Shown here: positions 59,093 to 64,000 of the stretch, piece by piece
Layout of the letters: the number at the start of each line of letters is the position of its first letter
Numbering within the stretch: the first letter of the stretch is position 1
Assembly (NCBI GenBank): GCA_964481655.1
Contig: CAYZVO010000012.1
Coordinates: 9,898-73,897, forward strand
Direction: 5' to 3'
DNA from: CALDOK01 sp964481655
Lineage (GTDB): Bacteria > Myxococcota_A > UBA796 > JAFGLY01
Length of the DNA stretch: 64,000 bases
Translations under genes and position numbers: made by a program
Notes under the pieces: model-generated
Told to the model about the DNA's origin: nothing
Database searches by the model: none
The model's input: the letters and a program-made list of their open reading frames with translations, nothing else

Positions 59093-60922
59093 ATGTTCGA
59101 ACGACCGAGCTTGCTGTTCATCTTCATGTCACTGTGGACGGCCTGCCAGAGCGGCGAACCAGCGCAGCCCTACCAGCCGTCCCTGCTCCAACCTGCTGCT
59201 CTCAACCCAGCGGTCACCGAGAGCCAGGTGCTGTGCGCGGGCGGCGGGGCAGAGGGGGATGAGTACGGCGTGAGCGTCTCCAGCGCCGGTGACATCGACG
59301 GTGATGGCTTCCAGGACGTGATCATCGGCGCCACTGGCGTGAGCGACCTGGGCTCCTGGGCTGGAGCAGCCTACGTGTACTACGGAGGTCCTGACGGCCT
59401 CGAGGCCGAGTCCGAGCTGAAGCTGCAGCCGTCCAGCCTCGCCGCCCACGACACCTTCGGTGGTGCCGTCGCCTCGGCGGGCGACATCAACAGCGACGGC
59501 TACGACGATGTCCTGATCGGCTCGCAGGGGAGCGACTCCGCTGGCGACAGCTCCGGGGCGGTGTATCTCTACCTCGGGGGCCCGAAGGGCCTCGACCTCG
59601 CCAGCGAGACCATGCTCCATGCCTCCGAGGCGAGCGGCACAGTCCGCTTCGGCGCCGACGTCTCCCACGCTGGAGACGTCAACGGCGACGGCTACGACGA
59701 CATCCTGGTGGGCGCCGGCGGCAAGGTCCTCGTCTACCACGGCTCGGCCGCTGGCATCGACCTCGACTCGGAGACCCAGGTCGTCGCAGCGAGCGGTGAA
59801 TCCGCGGGCTATGGCGGCGGCGTGGCAGCCGCCGGTGATGTCAACGGCGACGGCTACGACGACATCCTGGTAGGCGCCGGCGAGGACGAGACCACGGACG
59901 ACAGGGCAGGTGCCGCGTTCGTCTATCTCGGCACCGCCAGCGGCATTGACGCCACCACTGAGCTGAAGATCCTGGCCTCGGACAGCGCCCGAACCAGTCA
60001 CTTCGGCGAAACGGTCACCGGCCTGGGTGATACCGACGGCGACGGCTACGACGACATCGCCATCGGGTCCTACCTGGCGGACAGCGCATGCTTCAACTGT
60101 GGGGCTGTCTACATCTACCGGGGCAGCGCCAGCGGCATCGACATCTCCTCGGAGCTCATCGTCCACGCCGACTTCACCGAGGAATACCTGTACTTCGGCG
60201 TCGACGTCGCCCCGGCCGGGGACATCAACGGAGACGGCCACCCGGACCTGCTGGTGGGCGCCGATACTTCCACTGGAGGGTGGGCCTGGATCCTGCTGGC
60301 CGAGGGCAGTGGCTTCGTGCCCGAGCGACGGATGCAGAATGCCTCCACCGAGACCCTGGACGAGTTCGGCTCTTCGGTCAGCGGCATCGGCGACACCAAC
60401 GGAGACGGCGTGCTCGAGGTCCTTGTCGGGGGCTGGGCTTCCGGCGTTTGCGCCGACGAGGCAGGCGCCGCCTTCGTCTTCGGCGGCGACTGTGCGGAGA
60501 CGGCCTGGTACGCGGATGCTGACGGGGACGGCTTTGGCGATCCCGACGTCTCGGAAGATTCCTGCGCGGCTCCCTCCGACTACGTGAGCGACGACAGCGA
60601 CTGCGACGACGGAAACGCCGGGGTGAATCCCGATGCCGACGAGGACTGCGAGGACGCCATCGACAACGACTGTGACTCGCTGATCGATTCCGAGGACGCC
60701 GAGTGCGCAGAGCCGGACGACACCGAGCGGCCCGACGATACCGAGCGGCCCGACGACACCGCGCCACCCGAAGGAGACACCGCGCCACCCGAAGGCGACG
60801 AGCCCAGCGACGACTGCGGGTGCTCCAGCGCAGGTCCAACTGGACTCGGTGCGCTCTTCGGCGTGCTGCTGCTGGCGCTGGCGAGAGCCAGAAGCGGGTC
60901 GAGGTTACGCGGACGCCCGTAG
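59093..60922 (+). CDS. FG-GAP propeller surface protein with MopE-like segment and MYXO-CTERM tail
   Basis: ATG 59093 gives 609 aa with a lipobox-like signal SLLFIFMSLWTAC. Seven FG-GAP repeats follow (DIDGDGFQDVIIGA, DINSDGYDDVLIGS, DVNGDGYDDILVGA twice, DTDGDGYDDIAIGS, DINGDGHPDLLVGA and DTNGDGVLEVLVGG), a Ca2+-binding seven-bladed integrin-type propeller. Residues about 475-540 are the MopE-like metal-binding segment rich in Asp and Cys, and then a repeated Glu/Pro/Asp/Thr linker. The tail has CGCSS, a hydrophobic helix (GALFGVLLLALA) and Arg residues, a MYXO-CTERM-type sorting signal. Both ends carry anchor-type signals, which is odd. It is expected on the cell surface in adhesion or Ca2+-dependent binding. 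Confidence 0.9.
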   Translation: MFERPSLLFIFMSLWTACQSGEPAQPYQPSLLQPAALNPAVTESQVLCAGGGAEGDEYGVSVSSAGDIDGDGFQDVIIGATGVSDLGSWAGAAYVYYGGPDGLEAESELKLQPSSLAAHDTFGGAVASAGDINSDGYDDVLIGSQGSDSAGDSSGAVYLYLGGPKGLDLASETMLHASEASGTVRFGADVSHAGDVNGDGYDDILVGAGGKVLVYHGSAAGIDLDSETQVVAASGESAGYGGGVAAAGDVNGDGYDDILVGAGEDETTDDRAGAAFVYLGTASGIDATTELKILASDSARTSHFGETVTGLGDTDGDGYDDIAIGSYLADSACFNCGAVYIYRGSASGIDISSELIVHADFTEEYLYFGVDVAPAGDINGDGHPDLLVGADTSTGGWAWILLAEGSGFVPERRMQNASTETLDEFGSSVSGIGDTNGDGVLEVLVGGWASGVCADEAGAAFVFGGDCAETAWYADADGDGFGDPDVSEDSCAAPSDYVSDDSDCDDGNAGVNPDADEDCEDAIDNDCDSLIDSEDAECAEPDDTERPDDTERPDDTAPPEGDTAPPEGDEPSDDCGCSSAGPTGLGALFGVLLLALARARSGSRLRGRP

Positions 60923-61023
60923 GCTCGGGCTAGGCTCGAGAAACGACGCCCGACAGTCGGCGGAACCTACCACGAACGCGCTCGCGGTGCTAGGCAGACG
61001 GAGACCCACGCCTGGGCGCGACC

Positions 61024-62415
61024 ATGAGAAAGAAAGAGAGCATCCTGATCCTGGGCCTCGGCGGGATCGGCTACTACCTGGCCAAGTGGCTGGCCCACGA
61101 GGGCTACGCGATCACGGCCATCGAGTCGGACCCCGAGCTCGTGCACAAGGCCGACGCCGAGATCGACGCCCGGTTCATCCAGGGCGACGCCATGAGCTTC
61201 GCCTGCTGGCGTCAGGTGCAGGCCAGCAAGATGGACTACGCCATCGCGGTGACGGACAACGACGCGGTCAACATCACCGCCTCGCTGATCGCCGGCCGCT
61301 GCGGCGTCCGCCGCAAGATCGCGCGGGTGCGCTCGCTGCAGCTGTGGAGCGACGACGCGCTGCTCACCGCCGAGGACCTCGGCATCGATCTGGTGATCCG
61401 CCCCGGCGAGCTGGCCGCCCAGGAGGTGGCCCGGCTCCTCAAGATGCGATCGGGCAACGTGTGCATGGACATCGACAAGGGCCATGTCCAGGTCATGGCG
61501 ACCCGCATCACGAAGGCCTCGCCGCTGTCCCACATGACGATCCGGGACATCTCCGAGAAGCACGACGACTTCCTGTTCCGGGTCGTCGCGATCACCCGGG
61601 ACATCGACACGCTGATCCCCGGCGGGGATCTCAAGCTGCTGCCAGGCGACCACGTCTACATCCTGGTCCACAACGAAAACCTCCCTGAGTTGATGAAGCT
61701 GGTCGGGGAACACTTCCGCCGCCGTCACAAGGTCATGATCATCGGAGGTGGGTTGACCGGGAGACGCGTGGCGGAGCTGTTGCAGGACTCGTTCCCCGTC
61801 CGGCTCATCGAGAAGGTCGAGCGGCGGGCCGAGGAGCTGTCGTCCGTGCTCGACAACACCGTGGTCCTTCACGGCGACGGCTCCGACGGCGACACGCTGA
61901 TGCGCGCCGGCCTGCTGGACATGAACACGATCGTCACCGCGACCGAGGACAACGAGACGAACATCATGACCAGCGTGCTGGCCAAGCACCTGCAGACCTC
62001 ACGCTCTTCCAAGAGCGACCGCGGGGCCGGCAGGACCATCGCGCTGGTCAAGCGCGAAGAGTACCTGGTGCTCGCCAACCTGCTGGGTGCGGACATCGTC
62101 CTCAACAGGAAGGTGCTCGCCGGCAACAAGATCCTCAAGTACATCCGCCGCGGCAAGCTGCTGTCCATGGCGCACCTGCACGGCTGCGACGCCGAGGTGG
62201 TGGAGCTGGTGGCCGACGAAGGATCCCCGATCACCCGCAAGCCGCTCAAGGACCTGGGCGGGATCATGCGGGGCAAGATGCTGATCGGCAGCGTCAGCCG
62301 CAAGGGCCAGTGGGGGATCGCCCACGGCGCCACCAAGGTCCAGGCGGGAGAGCGGGTCATCGGCATCTGCCTGTCGAGGCACCTCCCCGACCTGGAGCGG
62401 CTGTTCGACGCATGA
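61024..62415 (+). CDS. trkA: Trk potassium uptake regulatory subunit
   Basis: The 463-aa cytoplasmic protein has two RCK modules. The first NAD-binding start is ILGLGGIGYYLA (9-20) with Asp/Glu in IESDPE. The second is IIGGGLTGRRVAELL near 240-255 with LHGDGSDGDTLM. VTDNDAVNI, ATEDNETNIM and LLPGDHVYIL are TrkA marks. It gates the TrkH channel in response to nucleotides. The trkH gene follows after 13 bp. The gap upstream (60923-61023) is free of genes. Confidence 0.96.
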   Translation: MRKKESILILGLGGIGYYLAKWLAHEGYAITAIESDPELVHKADAEIDARFIQGDAMSFACWRQVQASKMDYAIAVTDNDAVNITASLIAGRCGVRRKIARVRSLQLWSDDALLTAEDLGIDLVIRPGELAAQEVARLLKMRSGNVCMDIDKGHVQVMATRITKASPLSHMTIRDISEKHDDFLFRVVAITRDIDTLIPGGDLKLLPGDHVYILVHNENLPELMKLVGEHFRRRHKVMIIGGGLTGRRVAELLQDSFPVRLIEKVERRAEELSSVLDNTVVLHGDGSDGDTLMRAGLLDMNTIVTATEDNETNIMTSVLAKHLQTSRSSKSDRGAGRTIALVKREEYLVLANLLGADIVLNRKVLAGNKILKYIRRGKLLSMAHLHGCDAEVVELVADEGSPITRKPLKDLGGIMRGKMLIGSVSRKGQWGIAHGATKVQAGERVIGICLSRHLPDLERLFDA

Positions 62416-62428
62416 GGAATCGCCAGCC

Positions 62429-63886
62429 ATGAACTACCGGTCGATCGGCAACGTGATGGGCACGCTGCTCCTGGTGACCGGCGGGGCGATGCTCCTGCCG
62501 GTGGTCTGCGCCCTCATCTACTGGGGCGAGGGAGACCTGCTGCCCCTGGCCATCTCCGCGGCGATCACCATCGGCCTGGGGCTCCCGATCTGGCTGGGCT
62601 GCCGCGGTCACCAGAACCTGGAGCTGCGGGACGCCTTCTTCGTGGCGGTCTTCGGCTGGGTGCTCATCTCGGCGGTCTCGGCGCTGCCGTTCATCATCCA
62701 CGGGTCCATCCCGTCGTTCACCGACGCGTTCTTCGAGATGATGTCGGGCTACACGACGACCGGCTCGACGATCCTGACGGACATCGAGGCGCTGCCCCAC
62801 GGCCTGCTGTTCTGGCGCAGCGAGACCCACCTGCTCGGCGGCATGGGATTCCTGACCCTCACGCTGCTGTTCCTGCCCCACGGCATGGGCGGCCTGCGGG
62901 TCTTCCGGGCCGAGTCGAGCCCGGGCCAGACCCTGACCCGCGAGAAGTTCACGGCCAGGGCCCGCGACGCCCTGATCTACCTGTGGGTGATCTACCTGGT
63001 GCTGAACGCGGCCCAGGTGATCCTGATGTGTCTGGGCGGCATGCCCCTGTTCGACTCCCTGTGCCACGCCTTCGGCACGGTCTCCACCTCCGGCTACTCG
63101 CCCTACAACGCGAGCATCGGCCACTACGACTCGGCCTACTTCGACTGGGTCATCATCGTCTTCATGTTCCTGGGCGGGATGACCTTCATGCTCTTCTACC
63201 ACCTGGCCCTCGGCCGCTGGCGGGTGCTTCGGGACAACACCGAGTTCCGCTGGTACCTGGGCTTCGTGTTGTTCTTCTGTCTCGCCGTCTCGGCGATCCT
63301 GTGGTCGCAGGGCACCTACGGCGGCTGGGACTCGCTGCGCTACGGCGTCTTCCAGGTGATGTCGATCCTGACGACGACCGGGTTCACCACCGCGGACTAC
63401 GAGCTGTGGCCTGGATCGGCCCAGATGTTCCTGTACGCGGTGTGCTTCATCGGAGCCTGCGCTGGCTCGACCACCTCGGGCATCAAGGTCATCCACTACG
63501 TCATCATCTGGAAGTGGGGCGTGGCGGTGATCAAGAAGCTGTTCTTCCAGCCGCTGGCGGTCGTCTCGGTGCGCATCGACGGGCGGAGGCTGCACGAGTC
63601 GCTGGTCCACCTGGCCGTCTGCTACTTCATCGTCAACATCTTCCTGATCCTGGGCGGCGGCTGCTTCATGGCGCTGGTGGACGACCTGGACGTCACCACG
63701 GCGATGAGCTCGGTGATCGCCGCGCTGATGAACATCGGCCCGGGCTTCGGCGACGTCGGCCCCTCGGAGAACTTCGCCCACATCTCCGCCGCCGGGAAGT
63801 GGTTCCTGTCCTGGACGATGCTCGTGGGCCGGCTCGAGATGTTCAGCGCCCTGGTCGTGTTCTACCCCTCGTTCTGGCGGCCGTAA
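62429..63886 (+). CDS. trkH: Trk potassium uptake channel subunit
   Basis: The 485-aa membrane protein has four pore-loop repeats: EMMSGYTTTGSTIL, HAFGTVSTSGYSPYN, MSILTTTGFTTADYE and ALMNIGPGFGDVGPSENF, the filter series of TrkH/KtrB channels. CAGSTTSGIKVI is another hallmark. It imports K+ with TrkA bound to its inner face. The two genes form one unit. The remaining 114 bp to the window end contain nothing I recognise. Confidence 0.96.
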   Translation: MNYRSIGNVMGTLLLVTGGAMLLPVVCALIYWGEGDLLPLAISAAITIGLGLPIWLGCRGHQNLELRDAFFVAVFGWVLISAVSALPFIIHGSIPSFTDAFFEMMSGYTTTGSTILTDIEALPHGLLFWRSETHLLGGMGFLTLTLLFLPHGMGGLRVFRAESSPGQTLTREKFTARARDALIYLWVIYLVLNAAQVILMCLGGMPLFDSLCHAFGTVSTSGYSPYNASIGHYDSAYFDWVIIVFMFLGGMTFMLFYHLALGRWRVLRDNTEFRWYLGFVLFFCLAVSAILWSQGTYGGWDSLRYGVFQVMSILTTTGFTTADYELWPGSAQMFLYAVCFIGACAGSTTSGIKVIHYVIIWKWGVAVIKKLFFQPLAVVSVRIDGRRLHESLVHLAVCYFIVNIFLILGGGCFMALVDDLDVTTAMSSVIAALMNIGPGFGDVGPSENFAHISAAGKWFLSWTMLVGRLEMFSALVVFYPSFWRP

Positions 63887-64000
63887 GCGTCCCCCGGGTG
63901 GCCTACCCCTCCCTGCGTCCCTGCTGGGCGTGGGCGTGTAGACCAGTCGACCGATCAGCTGTCCTGGATCACGAAACGCGATGCGTCTGCGAGGGTGAGC

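Noticed and set aside
1..64000. tRNA, rRNA, CRISPR arrays, insertion sequences or phage genes
   Set aside because: Gaps between genes are short and show no cloverleaf, repeat-spacer pattern, transposase or integrase. A tRNAscan run would be needed to exclude a missed tRNA.

Overview
The window looks like chromosome from a very GC-rich member of the Myxococcota. Three things in the sequence suggest this. A secreted protein (59093-60922) ends in a MopE-like acidic/Cys metal-binding segment followed by a MYXO-CTERM-type tail. About ten predicted lipoproteins appear in 64 kb, several with Asp/Thr/Ser-rich linkers. Signalling genes of the TPR, FHA, HD-GYP and GGDEF types are dense. I see no rRNA, tRNA, CRISPR array, transposase or phage gene. 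Genes are tightly packed, many in ATGA or GTGA overlaps. GC content is so high that long false reading frames run opposite most genes; I rejected those.

Layout. 1-3.4 kb (minus): two tiny Flp-like prepilins, a hemerythrin, and the start of a fused MFS/spermidine-synthase-like protein that leaves the window. 3.5-7.2 kb (plus): a TPR protein ending in two ClpX-type zinc fingers, a metallo-beta-lactamase-fold hydrolase and a methyltransferase. 7.2-26.4 kb: a signalling-rich stretch with three predicted diguanylate cyclases (fused to HDOD, to a membrane sensor, and to FHA), two HD-GYP proteins and a stand-alone FHA protein. Between them lie an acyltransferase, a Nif3 protein, a chalcone-isomerase-like protein, lipoproteins, glyA, and an isoprenoid operon (GbsR/MarR-type regulator, polyprenyl synthase, squalene/phytoene synthase) preceded by a clear operator.

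26.5-33.8 kb: a TlpA-like thioredoxin, a GT-C glycosyltransferase, a five-bladed-propeller glycosidase-like protein, a beta-lactamase-fold lipoprotein, and a lipid-anchored nitrilase with a barrel-like partner. 33.8-37.3 kb (minus): a TPR protein and an orphan 743-aa Gly/Ala/Thr-rich protein. 37.4-42.1 kb (plus): rnhB, a family 2 glycosyltransferase, a membrane phosphodiesterase-like protein and a second GT-C enzyme. 42.1-45.9 kb (minus): a 1283-aa Pro/Ala/Arg-rich modular orphan. 46.1-50.0 kb: an epimerase, a radical SAM enzyme, an MXAN_5187-like coiled-coil protein and a response regulator. 50.0-58.8 kb (plus): enoyl-CoA hydratase, lipoproteins, D-2-hydroxyacid dehydrogenase, PfkB kinase, ZIP transporter and an SGNH/MBOAT polysaccharide O-acylation unit. 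59.1-63.9 kb: the FG-GAP/MopE surface protein and trkA-trkH.

How they fit together. Much of the window serves the cell envelope: lipoproteins, surface glycans and their acetylation, isoprenoid lipids, and a possible pilus. Cyclic-di-GMP enzymes sit among these genes and may control them. The parts least explained by known families are the two orphan giants (743 and 1283 aa), the 20-C tract that breaks the frame of an HD-GYP gene, and several unusual dyad sequences.
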